From Saccharofermentans sp. (GTDB taxonomy: Bacteria > Bacillota > Clostridia > Saccharofermentanales > Saccharofermentanaceae), in assembly GCA_016292145.1 (NCBI GenBank), contig JAEFBA010000018.1, forward strand, positions 1 through 37,879: a DNA stretch of 37,879 bases, read 5' to 3'. The stretch's first letter is position 1. The number at the start of each line of letters is the position of its first letter. The notes below the pieces were generated by a model. That model searched no databases and was not told the origin of the DNA. It worked only from the letters and a program-made list of their open reading frames with translations. Positions 1 through 8,826 of this stretch are shown piece after piece. Position numbers and translations under genes: made by a program.

Positions 1-50
1 ATCTCAGCGCCGCTGTTATAGAAATCAAATACATTGGTAATGTCTTCCAT
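1..50 (-). CDS. Start of a truncated unknown gene
   Basis: An open frame begins at the ATG at 50 and runs off the window edge. It reads MEDITNVFDFYNSGAE and has no stop. A GGGGAA ribosome binding site lies six bases before the ATG. It starts 32 bases after the stop of the membrane protein at 83-1663 on the same strand, which suggests co-transcription. Sixteen residues are too few to assign a family. Confidence 0.5.
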   Translation of the reverse strand, partial: MEDITNVFDFYNSGAE

Positions 51-82
51 ATATAGTTCCCCATTAGAATTATTAAACGTAA

Positions 83-1663
83 TTACTTTGCCAGATACTT
101 AAAGAATACGTTATTCTCGTAATCATACACGTAGAACTGCGCCTGTACCATAACAATATACTGCTCATCATTGATGTTGCCGAAAGATTCGATGCCGGTC
201 TTGATGTCAGCTTCAGGTTCCAGTTTCATATAGGTCATGGACGTGAGGAGCGTTGATGTCAGCATAAAGTTGAAGCTCGTGTATGCGGCAACGAGGAGCG
301 TCAGAACTATAAGTCTCGGCTTGACCTTCCTGTTGCCCTTTTCCATCATCTCGTTGAAGCTGTCATTTACGAACATCACGGCATAAAGACAGATCGCAAA
401 CAGAGGCGCCATCGAGCCTCTCATGAGCAGATCATTAGGACCGCTCATCTTATAGATCGGAATGATCAGCATCGTTATGAAAGCGCACCAGAACATCCAG
501 TCCTTCTTATACTTCTTGTGTATGAGCAATACCCATAATCCGAACTCGAAAACAACATAAGCCAGGTAATCGATCAGCATGGTGGGCTTGGATTCGTAGA
601 ATGTCCATATGAAGCCGTAATCGTATGTCGCATTGGAATTAGCTGTATAGAATGTCGCAAAGCATACAATGAAGACTACCGGCGCTACAAGGTTACCGAT
701 AGTAAACAGGTTCTTAAGTACTTCCTTTGCCTTGAGCTTCCTGTTGGTAACCACAATCTTGCAGATGCACATCGGCAGGATGCCGATAGCAGCCCACGGC
801 GAATAGCAGAACATCAGAGAGCCAAGAAGTCCGATGCTTTTCGAGTTCGTGCATAACAGGAGAAGGATCGTTATAAGCCATCCCGGGATCGACTGATGGA
901 ACACATTCATTAACTGGTAGAAGTTTCCGACCACACGGAAATGCCAGGTCCAGTCCTCCCATGTCGCGCCAAACCCGCGCACATATTCATTGAACAGATA
1001 CGGGAATACATCAAAGCCCGCAAAGAGAATGATACCGATAAAAAGGAATCTGGACTGTTTGCCGTAAAGGATCAGCGCACCTAAAGTTACCAGGATCAAG
1101 CCTATCGCCGACCATATGAGAAGAACGATCCTTGCCGTCAGAAGGCCGAAGAGTTTGCCGAATATGGCAGGGACCATCCAGAATACGAAGTAATAAGCAA
1201 ACGCCACCTTGCCCTCACCTAAAGTCTCTGCAACAACAGGATTCTGCTGCGTCGAGAAATCGTAAATGACAGGCCACTTGTAATTGATCAGGTCATTGAG
1301 AGTTGCGTAGCGGACGCGGTGATCACCGATTGCCCAGCCGAATTCGCCGACGCCTCCGAGATAAAGGAAGAATAATGCAAACGGAATGAGCCACAAAAAG
1401 TATGAAGCCTTTATGGTGACAGACTTCTCTTCTTCCGCAAGAGCCGTTCCGGGCTTTTTCTTTGCTATGTCAAGATATGCCCACGCTGCGCTTCCGACCG
1501 TGAGGACAGAGAAAAGTATTGCCCACCAGATCTTCAGATAACCTATGAAGAAGATAACTATCGGCAGCACAAGATAGATCATGCAAGCCAGAAAGAACTT
1601 GCTGAACGAGATCTTTATCTCTTTTTGAAAGAAGCCTGTCTTCAGTTTATCTGTCGTGTGCAT
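83..1663 (-). CDS. Polytopic membrane protein, possibly GT-C-like
   Basis: A 526-residue integral membrane protein with about ten or more hydrophobic segments, the first near residues 22-44. Between the early segments, at about residues 108-140, is a polar loop containing GDHRVRYATLNDL and WPVIYD, followed by AFAYYFVFWMVPAIFGKLFG. Loops of this kind after the first helices occur in membrane glycosyltransferases of the GT-C fold and related uncharacterised proteins, so a role in cell-envelope glycan or lipid-linked sugar transfer is possible. I see no diagnostic catalytic motif, so this is inference. The ATG at 1663 follows GGGAG with about five bases of spacing. A second gene starts 32 bases downstream. 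No terminator is visible between them. Confidence 0.6.
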   Translation of the reverse strand: MHTTDKLKTGFFQKEIKISFSKFFLACMIYLVLPIVIFFIGYLKIWWAILFSVLTVGSAAWAYLDIAKKKPGTALAEEEKSVTIKASYFLWLIPFALFFLYLGGVGEFGWAIGDHRVRYATLNDLINYKWPVIYDFSTQQNPVVAETLGEGKVAFAYYFVFWMVPAIFGKLFGLLTARIVLLIWSAIGLILVTLGALILYGKQSRFLFIGIILFAGFDVFPYLFNEYVRGFGATWEDWTWHFRVVGNFYQLMNVFHQSIPGWLITILLLLCTNSKSIGLLGSLMFCYSPWAAIGILPMCICKIVVTNRKLKAKEVLKNLFTIGNLVAPVVFIVCFATFYTANSNATYDYGFIWTFYESKPTMLIDYLAYVVFEFGLWVLLIHKKYKKDWMFWCAFITMLIIPIYKMSGPNDLLMRGSMAPLFAICLYAVMFVNDSFNEMMEKGNRKVKPRLIVLTLLVAAYTSFNFMLTSTLLTSMTYMKLEPEADIKTGIESFGNINDEQYIVMVQAQFYVYDYENNVFFKYLAK

Positions 1664-1768
1664 AATGCTCCCGCTTATCTTTTTCTCAATATTCTCTCAA
1701 ATAAATATTATAATCTATTCGCGTGATAATATAAAAAGCGAAAAAATTTTTCTCGAACCACCCAATAA

Positions 1769-1804
1769 TCCGCATCGCTTATGTGTCTATAAGACAGATG
1801 CGGA
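1769..1804. promoter_or_regulatory. Inverted repeat in sigma-factor 5' region
   Basis: TCCGCATC at 1769-1776 pairs with GATGCGGA at 1797-1804. Inside it CTTAT pairs with ATAAG. The hairpin ends just before the AAGGAGG ribosome binding site (1808-1814) of the sigma-factor gene and has no U-run, so it is not an intrinsic terminator. It could be an operator or an mRNA structure that modulates translation. Confidence 0.4.
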
Positions 1805-1822
1805 CTTAAGGAGGCAAAAGAC

Positions 1823-3343
1823 ATGACAGACAAAGAACTCGAGCAGATCTACAACGAAGCCTACAAAGCGGTGTACTGGACAGCTATGGCTCTTCTCAAA
1901 AATGAGGCCGACGCTGAGGACATCGTGCAGGACACTTTCGTATCCCTGATCGAATCTTACGATTCAATCAAGGATAAGAGCAAAGTTACCGCATGGCTTA
2001 AGAAGAATGCTGCCAACAAGTGTCTTAACCGTCTCACAAGGACGAAGACAGACAATGTTGAAGATGAGTTCTTTGACTCAGTCGAAGCAGTCCCGGAGGA
2101 CTTCCTGCCGGATTCGATCGTCGAGTCGGAAGACACGCGCAAGATCATCATGGACATCATCAACAACGTTTTGTCTGAAGATGTCAGAAGAACACTTATC
2201 CTCTTCTACTTTGATGAGATGAGCACGAAGGAGATCGCAGAGAGCTTAGGAATCCCCCAGGGAACAGTTTTGTGGCGTCTGAATTTTGCCAAGAAAAAGA
2301 TCAAGAAGGAGGTCGAGAAGTATGAAGAAGAAAACGACACGAAGCTGTACGGTATGGCTATACCGTTCTTGAGCAAACTGTTTATCAAAGAAGCAGAGCA
2401 GGTGCCCTTCAAGGCTATGCCCGCTTCACTTTCAACCCTGTCCGCATCAGCAGAGGCTCCCACATCAGGAGCCGCACCCAAAATGGCTGCACAGGCAGCA
2501 AAGAAAGGAACAGGGATTATGATCAACAAAGGTTTAATTATCGGTATCGCAGCAACTGTGGTTGTTGTAGGCGCAGCCGCGGGAATCACACTAGGTGTGC
2601 TTAACAATAAGGGTGACACAAAAATACCCGAGGCAGATAAGACCGCTATAGAAGAAACAGAAAGAGGAAAAGAAACAAAAACAGATTCAAAGAGCAAGGA
2701 TCCGGCAGCTCCGGACAAAGACGGTCATTACTATAAATACTTTAAACTCGTGGAATTCGATGACGTCAAGCTTTTTTGCCCGGATCATGATCTATACACA
2801 GACAAAGAGATCGAAGAAAATCTCGAAGGTGAGATAATCATTCCTGAAGGTGTTACGGATTTTTATGGCTTAGCAGGATGCGAGAAGATCACAAAGGTTG
2901 TTCTTCCCGAGGGTTTGACCGAACTTCGCTCGGGAGCTTTCCAGGGATGCACGGCTCTTGAAGAGGTCTATCTCCCCGATTCCATAACGACCTTTAACCT
3001 GGCAACTTTCAACAGATGTAAGAGTCTGCGTTCCGTAACCATTCCGAAGTCACTCAAGTATATAAACGGCCTTAGCAATTTCTGGGATTGCGGCGAGATG
3101 GCAATCTATTTCCCTGCCGAAGTCGAGCTTGAAAAATGGACAACCAGCGGCGAGCCCGGAAAAGGTATTTCAACCATGCCTATCAATTCTTTCAAGAACA
3201 TAACGATCTATGTCGTTGAGGGCTCATGGATGGATACGAACTACGAAAACCTGTATGTAGACGAATCCGGTGAATACACCGTAGCTCAGCAGGAAGGCAC
3301 CACGAGAAGAGACATTCCGCCTAAAGCATACTGGGAAGGGTAA
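1823..3343 (+). CDS. ECF-type sigma factor fused to TM and LRR domains
   Basis: A 506-residue protein. Residues 1-75 match sigma-70 region 2, with an acidic EADAEDIVQDTF segment near 28-39. Residues 117-163 match region 4, with the helix-turn-helix MSTKEIAESLGIPQGTVLWRL. These parts are typical of ECF sigma factors, which are usually about 170-200 residues. Here the chain continues through an Ala/Ser-rich linker (195-230), one hydrophobic segment (236-260), a charged spacer, and a leucine-rich-repeat region of BspA type (about 335-430, for example LPEGLTELRSGAFQGC and LEEVYLPDSITTF). The order predicts a cytoplasmic sigma domain tethered to the membrane with an outer sensing domain. The ATG at 1823 follows AAGGAGG with eight bases of spacing. 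No separate anti-sigma gene is adjacent, so the C-terminal part may supply that control (inference). Confidence 0.85.
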   Translation: MTDKELEQIYNEAYKAVYWTAMALLKNEADAEDIVQDTFVSLIESYDSIKDKSKVTAWLKKNAANKCLNRLTRTKTDNVEDEFFDSVEAVPEDFLPDSIVESEDTRKIIMDIINNVLSEDVRRTLILFYFDEMSTKEIAESLGIPQGTVLWRLNFAKKKIKKEVEKYEEENDTKLYGMAIPFLSKLFIKEAEQVPFKAMPASLSTLSASAEAPTSGAAPKMAAQAAKKGTGIMINKGLIIGIAATVVVVGAAAGITLGVLNNKGDTKIPEADKTAIEETERGKETKTDSKSKDPAAPDKDGHYYKYFKLVEFDDVKLFCPDHDLYTDKEIEENLEGEIIIPEGVTDFYGLAGCEKITKVVLPEGLTELRSGAFQGCTALEEVYLPDSITTFNLATFNRCKSLRSVTIPKSLKYINGLSNFWDCGEMAIYFPAEVELEKWTTSGEPGKGISTMPINSFKNITIYVVEGSWMDTNYENLYVDESGEYTVAQQEGTTRRDIPPKAYWEG

Positions 3344-3365
3344 TTGAATCCGGTACCAACTACAA

Positions 3366-3406
3366 AAATAACGGCGTTTCTGTGCATCAGAACGCCGTTT
3401 TGATTT
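3366..3406. terminator. Bidirectional intrinsic terminator
   Basis: AACGGCGTT (3370-3378) pairs perfectly with AACGCCGTT (3391-3399) around a 12-base loop. T-rich tracts flank it on both strands. It lies between the converging sigma-factor gene and aldo/keto reductase gene and can serve both. Confidence 0.85.
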
Positions 3407-3412
3407 GCATTT

Positions 3413-4426
3413 TCAGATCTCTTTTCCTGCGAGAATCTCTTTATAATCCTGAAGATTTTTCTTTAGAAGGTTCGGTATGTCGAGTTCATAAGGGCATCTT
3501 GTTTTGCAGATGCCGCAGTCAACACAGTTCTCGATCTTCATCATCTCATTCTGCCAGTGTTCCGTAAGCCAGTTCTCGGACGGCGCACGCCTTATCATCT
3601 GGCTCATTCTCGCGCATTGGTTTATCGTGATATCAACTGTGCATGGCATGCAATAGCCGCAGCCTCTGCAGAACTCGCCCAGGAGTTCCTTGCGGTCATT
3701 ATCAATAAAGGTCCTGAGTTCGTCAGTCATCGTGACCTCGTTCTCGAAAAAGCTGAGCCACTCATCCAGCTCTGATTCCCTCTGAACGCCCCAGATCGGG
3801 AGCGCTTCATATTCGCTCATGAAAGCCATGCACGCTTTGGAATTGGTGAGAAGCCCGCCTGATAAGCCCTTCATGGCAATGAAGCCCATGCCTGCCTTTT
3901 CGCAGTTATTCACGAGAGCTATATCCCTGTCTGATGCCAGATAAGAGAACGGGAACTGCAGTGTCTCATAAAGACCGCTGGCAATGATATCTTCCGCAAC
4001 GCCTATCTTATGAGCGGTGATACCGATGTGACGTATCTTGCCCTGCGCCTTTGCTTCCTTCATGCATTCATAGAGTTCGTCACCTTCGCCGTAGCATCTT
4101 GCGGCACAGTGGAGCTGATAGATATCAATATAATCGGTCTTGAGAAGCTTTAAGGACGTCTCAAGATCTGACCAGAATTTATCTTTAGTAGTGGCCATGG
4201 TCTTTGATGAGATGAAGACCTTTTCGCGCATGCCTTCGAAAGCTTTTCCCATCTTCTCTTCACTGTCGGAATATGCTCTCGCGGTATCGAAAAATCTCAT
4301 GCCGCCGTCATATGCTTTGCGCAATAACTTTACGGCATCTTCGGTGCTTATCCTCTGGATCGGAAGCGCGCCAAATGCATTCTGCGGAACGGTTATGCCT
4401 GTACGGCCTAAAGTGATATTTCTCAT
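3413..4426 (-). CDS. Aldo/keto reductase with C-terminal Fe-S cysteines
   Basis: A 337-residue NAD(P)H-dependent aldo/keto reductase. The family tetrad is visible: Asp47 and Tyr52 in FFDTARAYSDSE, Lys75 in ISSK, and His106 in YQLH. The barrel ends near residue 235. The tail has two cysteine clusters: C253, C256, C259 and C262, then C301, C304, C307 and C311-Pro. The second is a classic CxxCxxCxxxCP [4Fe-4S] ferredoxin signature. This architecture is known in anaerobes and suggests electron transfer to or from the reductase, but the substrate is unknown. The ATG at 4426 follows a GGAGG sequence (complement of cctcc at about 4432-4436). The gene stands alone between terminators. Confidence 0.88.
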   Translation of the reverse strand: MRNITLGRTGITVPQNAFGALPIQRISTEDAVKLLRKAYDGGMRFFDTARAYSDSEEKMGKAFEGMREKVFISSKTMATTKDKFWSDLETSLKLLKTDYIDIYQLHCAARCYGEGDELYECMKEAKAQGKIRHIGITAHKIGVAEDIIASGLYETLQFPFSYLASDRDIALVNNCEKAGMGFIAMKGLSGGLLTNSKACMAFMSEYEALPIWGVQRESELDEWLSFFENEVTMTDELRTFIDNDRKELLGEFCRGCGYCMPCTVDITINQCARMSQMIRRAPSENWLTEHWQNEMMKIENCVDCGICKTRCPYELDIPNLLKKNLQDYKEILAGKEI

Positions 4427-4469
4427 ATGTGCCTCCTGTCCTGATGCTGTTTCTAATTATATCCCATGA

Positions 4470-4502
4470 CAACAAAAACCTCCGCACTTAAAAGCGCAGA
4501 GG
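4470..4502 (-). terminator. Terminator after sensor kinase 1
   Basis: On the minus strand CCTCTGCGC (4502-4494) pairs with GTGCGGAGG (4487-4479), with two G-U pairs, followed by TTTTTGTTG. It lies 28 bases past the stop of the histidine kinase at 4530. Confidence 0.8.
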
Positions 4503-4529
4503 CATTTGTTCCATTTCCTATTCCCACTA

Positions 4530-6227
4530 TTATCCAAAGTGAATTATTGCTTTAAACGTTCCTTCTTCAGATACGAGTTCGAGCCTGTAGCCCAGGATAT
4601 TCAGGTTGTTTTCCGCTATGGATAACCCAAGTCCCGTGCCTTTTGCACCTCTCGAATCTTCGCCTTTTACAAAAGGCTTTTTTAGTGAATTGACATCGTC
4701 GTAAGTCTTATCGGTTTTGTTGGTGATAACAAGCTTTTTAGGATCGATCGATATGTCGACCACGCTTTCCGTATCACCGTATCTGTCGCAGTTAGAAAGA
4801 AGATTATCTATAACTTGCTTAAAGAGCCGCCTGTCTGTCTCAAGAACAACACCCATTCCGTTTATATCTGTCAGCATATAAGGGAACTCTTCGCAGCTCT
4901 GCTTAACGAGTGCTACAACATCCACATCGTCTTTGCTTACAGATTGATTTCCGGCTTCACTTTTCGAATACGCGAGAATGCCTTCGATCATGTCGTTCAT
5001 CGAACCGACCCTGTCACTGATATGCCTTGAATATTCGCGGGTCTTCTCGGGATCATCGGCAGATGATTCTATATTCTCGGCATAAGCCATGATAGCTGAC
5101 AGGGGCGTTTTAAGATCGTGTGCCATTGCTTCAGTAGTCTTGATCCTGTATTCGAAGATCTTCCAGACTGTCTTATCTCTCTGATACTTAACAACCGTCC
5201 AAACAAACGCAGCCAGCGCGGAAGAAAGTAAATATACGATAACGATCAGACAAAGTGAAAACGGTGCAAGTTTAAAGACAGAAAGCTCTCTTGCCTTTAT
5301 TCCGACATGCCAGGGCAGGTCCTTCAGCATTGGCTCATACATATAGTGTTCGCGATCTGTGAAATAATATGGTTCTCCCGCTTTCCTATTCGGTTGCATA
5401 GCTTCACATTCTTTATAAGGAACGATATACCAATAGTACTTATCAGAAGGCTCCGCGGGATTTATCCGGTAACAGAAATTCAAACATGCTCCGGATTCAC
5501 AATAACGGAAGTGATTAAGTTGCATCTTCTCATATCCTTTAGTGTCGGCAGGCGTGCAATCGATCTCATATTCTTCATTGAAGTAAACGACTTTGACAAC
5601 GCCGGGAATGAACGTTTGATCTTTCCAATTGATATATGCTGTCACTAATCTGTAATCCCTGAAGTAATCGAAATTACCAACCGTTTCTCTGCGTCCGAAT
5701 ATGGGGTCACGAACAAAATCGAAATACATTTTCATCTGTTTCCGCTCGTCAAACTTGCCGTTCATATATTCTTTTACAGGATCAAGATACGAGATATCTT
5801 CGATCATATACGAATTGTAGGTATCGAAATAATCCTCGTCCTGTGTTATGTCCAACTCGTCTTTTCTATGAAGACTAAACCATGCGGTATCATCCACCTC
5901 AATGTTCTGACCGTCAACATAGACTTCCGCATCGGTATAGTCAATACTCTTAAGCTGGGCGATTTCCGCTCTTAATTGAGCAAAATAAGCTATGTATTTA
6001 TTTGAACCCGGTTCCTCATCGTAAAGATTTTTAGTAAGGTCAACTATATCGTACATGCAGGAATCTATAAAATCATGCCTCTCGCTTTGGACATGTCCAT
6101 TAAGTTCATACAAAGCATAGACAGCAAACCCTGCAAGAAGGATCAGGACAATAATATACCTGACGAGAAAGATCTTCCCGAACTTAGGCTCAGTAATTAC
6201 ACTCTTTGTCTTTTTACGTTCTCCCAT
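4530..6227 (-). CDS. Sensor histidine kinase 1
   Basis: A 565-residue membrane histidine kinase. A first membrane helix lies near residues 20-40 and a second near 322-346. The roughly 280 residues between them are presumably extracytoplasmic, an unusually large sensor region with no domain I recognise. The HisKA box is EAMAHDLKTPLS with the phospho-acceptor His370. The ATPase has an N box (DNLLSNCDRYGD, Asn479) and a glycine box (KGTGLGLS, about 529-536). No clear HAMP domain separates helix two from HisKA. The gene starts 15 bases after the response-regulator stop with a GGAGGG site seven bases from the ATG, so the two form an operon. The signal sensed is unknown; the ABC-2 transporter genes upstream are candidate targets. 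Confidence 0.9.
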   Translation of the reverse strand: MGERKKTKSVITEPKFGKIFLVRYIIVLILLAGFAVYALYELNGHVQSERHDFIDSCMYDIVDLTKNLYDEEPGSNKYIAYFAQLRAEIAQLKSIDYTDAEVYVDGQNIEVDDTAWFSLHRKDELDITQDEDYFDTYNSYMIEDISYLDPVKEYMNGKFDERKQMKMYFDFVRDPIFGRRETVGNFDYFRDYRLVTAYINWKDQTFIPGVVKVVYFNEEYEIDCTPADTKGYEKMQLNHFRYCESGACLNFCYRINPAEPSDKYYWYIVPYKECEAMQPNRKAGEPYYFTDREHYMYEPMLKDLPWHVGIKARELSVFKLAPFSLCLIVIVYLLSSALAAFVWTVVKYQRDKTVWKIFEYRIKTTEAMAHDLKTPLSAIMAYAENIESSADDPEKTREYSRHISDRVGSMNDMIEGILAYSKSEAGNQSVSKDDVDVVALVKQSCEEFPYMLTDINGMGVVLETDRRLFKQVIDNLLSNCDRYGDTESVVDISIDPKKLVITNKTDKTYDDVNSLKKPFVKGEDSRGAKGTGLGLSIAENNLNILGYRLELVSEEGTFKAIIHFG

Positions 6228-6242
6228 GAAGTTTCCCTCCGG

Positions 6243-6911
6243 TCACATTATCTTGTAACCGCCGCCGATTACGGTCCTGACCGCCTCACCGGAATGCCCG
6301 AGCGCTTTCCTTAATTTCTTAATATGTGTATCCACGACTCTGTCCGAACCGTCAAAGCCCAATCCCCATACAAGATCCAATAACCTGTCTCTTCCGAGGA
6401 CAATCCCCTTGTTCTCCATGAGAGTCTTCAGGAGGAAATATTCTTTGGGAGCAAGGACGATCTTACGTCCGCCGGCTTCCACGTCCATCCTTAACGGATA
6501 GAGCTTTATATCCCCGCATTCGAGCACAGGTTCTTTCCGAAGTTCTGCATCAGTCCTGTTAAGAAGTGCCAGACACTTTGCATACAGCACCTTAAGTGAG
6601 AAGGGCTTTACCATATATTCATCAGCACCTATCTCATAACCTCTGAGGATGTTCTCTTCAGTACCGAGCGCTGTCAGGAAAACAATTGGACACTTGCTTT
6701 TCCCGCGCAGGGCTTTGCAGACGTCAAATCCGTTAGTGCCGGGAAGCATGATGTCCAGGATCGCCAGATCGTATTCGTTCACGCTGATAAAGCTCAGTGC
6801 GCAGTTACCGTCAGGAGCAGTATCAACATAAAAAGAACCCTTGCTCCTGAAAAAATCAGATACAAGCGCAAGCAGCTCTTCATTGTCTTCTACGATCAAT
6901 ATCCTGGCCAT
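6243..6911 (-). CDS. OmpR/PhoB-family response regulator 1
   Basis: A 222-residue regulator. The receiver domain (1-115) has the acidic pair Glu8/Asp9, the phospho-acceptor Asp53 in LAILDIMLPG, and Lys102 in VKPF. The winged-helix DNA-binding domain (about 125-222) contains LAPKEYFLLKTLMENKG and DRVVDTHIKKLRKALG, typical of the OmpR/PhoB class. I place the start at the ATG at 6911, eight bases after GGAGG. An in-frame TTG lies just before it at 6914, too close to the binding site to be preferred. The kinase gene follows within 15 bases. It probably regulates a nearby promoter, perhaps that of the ABC transporter at 7091-8736 (inference). Confidence 0.92.
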   Translation of the reverse strand: MARILIVEDNEELLALVSDFFRSKGSFYVDTAPDGNCALSFISVNEYDLAILDIMLPGTNGFDVCKALRGKSKCPIVFLTALGTEENILRGYEIGADEYMVKPFSLKVLYAKCLALLNRTDAELRKEPVLECGDIKLYPLRMDVEAGGRKIVLAPKEYFLLKTLMENKGIVLGRDRLLDLVWGLGFDGSDRVVDTHIKKLRKALGHSGEAVRTVIGGGYKIM

Positions 6912-7032
6912 CAAAATATCCTCCCATGGAAATAATCTACAATGTGCGTGTGTCCTTTGTATGTCCTAAAATGCCTTTTCTTAAACATTTTGGAATACTT
7001 TCCCCCATATTTATTTAATTATACTTCAACCA

Positions 7033-7064
7033 AAACAAAAGACGGCCGGAATGATTCCAGCCGC
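7033..7064 (-). terminator. Terminator after ABC-2 permease
   Basis: On the minus strand a GGCGGCTGGAA arm pairs with TTCCGGCCGTC with a short loop, followed by TTTTGTTTTGG. It lies just past the permease stop at 7091 and separates the transporter from the response-regulator operon. Confidence 0.85.
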
Positions 7065-7090
7065 CTTCCGAATATATATACAACCGGTTG

Positions 7091-7828
7091 TTACTTAAGT
7101 TCTTCCCTTCTGAACTTTACGTAAGAAAGCGCGATGACTGCTGCGATCGCAGCTACTGAAGTAACAAGTGCCATAACGATGTTGCTGTTGCTCATGTCTA
7201 TGAGAACGAACATTGACTGTCCGACGGGTGTAAGTCTTACGAATCTCTCTGCCCAATCGAAGTTGAGAAGGAGCTGAGCGATGACGTTTGACATCAGCAT
7301 GAGTCCGAGATTGAGGCCGATCGCGCCGCCTAAGTGTCTTATGAACATGGATGCGAAGAAGCATGTTGCAGAATAAGCGATCTCAACTACAGTATAGACA
7401 AATATTCTAGCAATGATCTCTCTTGCAAAGCTTCCGTCGATACCGGTTACACCCTGCATTCCAAAAGCGATAGCTGTGGTAATTGTGGTTGCTGCAACAC
7501 TGTACAAAGCGACTGCCGTTGAGTATGAGATGAACTTCGACAAGAGAATGGCAAATCTGCTGTTGCCTGCCATGACTGCCGACTGGATCTTACGTCCATC
7601 AAATGCGCCTGTTACATGGATGCCTGCGAAAACACCGATCAGGAAAATTACAAAAGCATTGTAGTTGCTAAGACCCTCAAGGAACGCATTATAACCTGTC
7701 ATTCCGCTGCTTAATGCGAGCGTTGCGAAAAGCATCAGCGCAGGAAGCGTGATGATCGCGCCGCCTATTATCCAGAATGATTTAGAAGAGAAAGTCTGCT
7801 TCATCTCCCATTTTAATAAAGTACCCAT
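7091..7828 (-). CDS. ABC-2 type permease
   Basis: A 245-residue integral membrane protein with about six hydrophobic helices (near 17-40, 55-75, 98-125, 138-165, 170-190 and 215-238). The N-terminus, LLKWEMKQTFSSKSFW, is a cytoplasmic amphipathic stretch common in ABC-2 transporter subunits. It is the membrane half of the transporter whose ATPase is encoded directly upstream; the two genes overlap as TAATG. Such pairs in Bacillota often export or resist antimicrobial peptides or lipids, but the substrate cannot be read from the sequence. Confidence 0.85.
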   Translation of the reverse strand: MGTLLKWEMKQTFSSKSFWIIGGAIITLPALMLFATLALSSGMTGYNAFLEGLSNYNAFVIFLIGVFAGIHVTGAFDGRKIQSAVMAGNSRFAILLSKFISYSTAVALYSVAATTITTAIAFGMQGVTGIDGSFAREIIARIFVYTVVEIAYSATCFFASMFIRHLGGAIGLNLGLMLMSNVIAQLLLNFDWAERFVRLTPVGQSMFVLIDMSNSNIVMALVTSVAAIAAVIALSYVKFRREELK

Positions 7829-8736
7829 TATGCGCCCCTCCCCAAAAGTTCAATATAGTATTCCTCAAGTGTTCTCTCATGCTTTGCCAAATGCGTTACA
7901 AGCAGATTGTGATCCTTCATGAGTTTTGCCACATCCCTTGTCTCAACATTATCAAAGATCATGATAGTTCCTTCGTCGTTGTCGACGCCGCAAAGTCCGT
8001 TTGCTGCAAGGATCTCGATCGCAGTGTCATTACATTCAGTCTCCATAACAATATGCGTTGTGCAGAGATTATCCAGATCATTCTTTGAGAATGCGGAAAT
8101 GATCCTGCCGTGCGAGATGACGATGTAATCTGTCGCGAGCTGGTAGAGCTCAGCAAGGATGTGGGATGAGACAACGATCGTGATCCCATCATCCCTGCAT
8201 AAAGAAATAAGGAGCTCTCTTACGTCTACCATTCCCATCGGATCAAGACCGTTTACCGGCTCGTCCAATATAAGGAGTTCAGGGTTATTTATGAGTGCCT
8301 GTGCAATGCCTAATCTCTGCTTCATGCCGAGCGAGAAATTGCCGACCTTCTTGTTCTTAACGTCGCCAAGACCGACTCTTTCCAATACTTTATCTATCCT
8401 GCCGCTGTCATTGTTACCGTAGAGAAGCTGCACGGACATAAGGTTTGCCCTGGCAGATTTATTAAGTTCAAGGATCGGTTTTTCAACAAGGCAGCCGAGC
8501 TTTCCTCGAGCCTTTGCAAGACCGGCTTCATCAGACTTTCCGAAGAGTTCAACCGAGCCGTGTTCAATGGGGCTTAAGCCTGTAATGGCTCTTATCGCTG
8601 TGGTCTTACCTGCACCGTTTTCTCCGATAAAGCCGTAGATCTTTCCTCTCTTGATCTCAAAGGACACATTGTCGAGTACTGTTTTCGAGCCATATGTCTT
8701 AGAGAGATTACTGATCTTTAAGATTGTGTCATCCAT
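7828..8736 (-). CDS. ABC transporter ATPase (BcrA/ABC-2 type)
   Basis: A 302-residue ATPase. The Walker A motif is GENGAGKT (38-45), the signature is FSLGMKQR (134-141), and Walker B is LLILDEP (154-160), with NGLDP after it. The sequence style (SHIL H-loop, FSLGMKQRLG signature) matches the bacitracin-type BcrA subfamily that pairs with ABC-2 permeases. The roughly 80 residues after the ATPase core are a C-terminal extension usual for this group. The ATG at 8736 follows AGGAGG with ten bases of spacing. It is the first gene of a two-gene operon with its own promoter region upstream. Confidence 0.92.
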   Translation of the reverse strand: MDDTILKISNLSKTYGSKTVLDNVSFEIKRGKIYGFIGENGAGKTTAIRAITGLSPIEHGSVELFGKSDEAGLAKARGKLGCLVEKPILELNKSARANLMSVQLLYGNNDSGRIDKVLERVGLGDVKNKKVGNFSLGMKQRLGIAQALINNPELLILDEPVNGLDPMGMVDVRELLISLCRDDGITIVVSSHILAELYQLATDYIVISHGRIISAFSKNDLDNLCTTHIVMETECNDTAIEILAANGLCGVDNDEGTIMIFDNVETRDVAKLMKDHNLLVTHLAKHERTLEEYYIELLGRGA

Positions 8737-8767
8737 TCCAAATTATCCTCCTGTTTTGTATGGGTAC

Positions 8768-8821
8768 ATAATACCTGCCCATCCTTAACAGGAAGATAGC
8801 CGAACATTAACGTAACATTAA
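8768..8821 (-). promoter_or_regulatory. Activator-type promoter with 11-bp direct repeats
   Basis: On the minus strand, TTAATGTT occurs at 8821-8814 and again at 8810-8803, exactly 11 bases apart. A TATTAT -10-like hexamer lies at 8773-8768. The matching -35 position (about 8796-8791) reads TCTTCC, a poor match. OmpR/PhoB regulators bind direct repeats with an 11-base period next to weak -35 sites. The layout therefore suggests response-regulator activation of the ABC transporter operon; which regulator is not shown. Confidence 0.5.
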
Positions 8822-8826
8822 GATTG

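Noticed and set aside
2206..2718. 170-codon frame opposite the sigma factor
   Set aside because: It is antisense to the conserved sigma and linker regions and has no binding site or family match.
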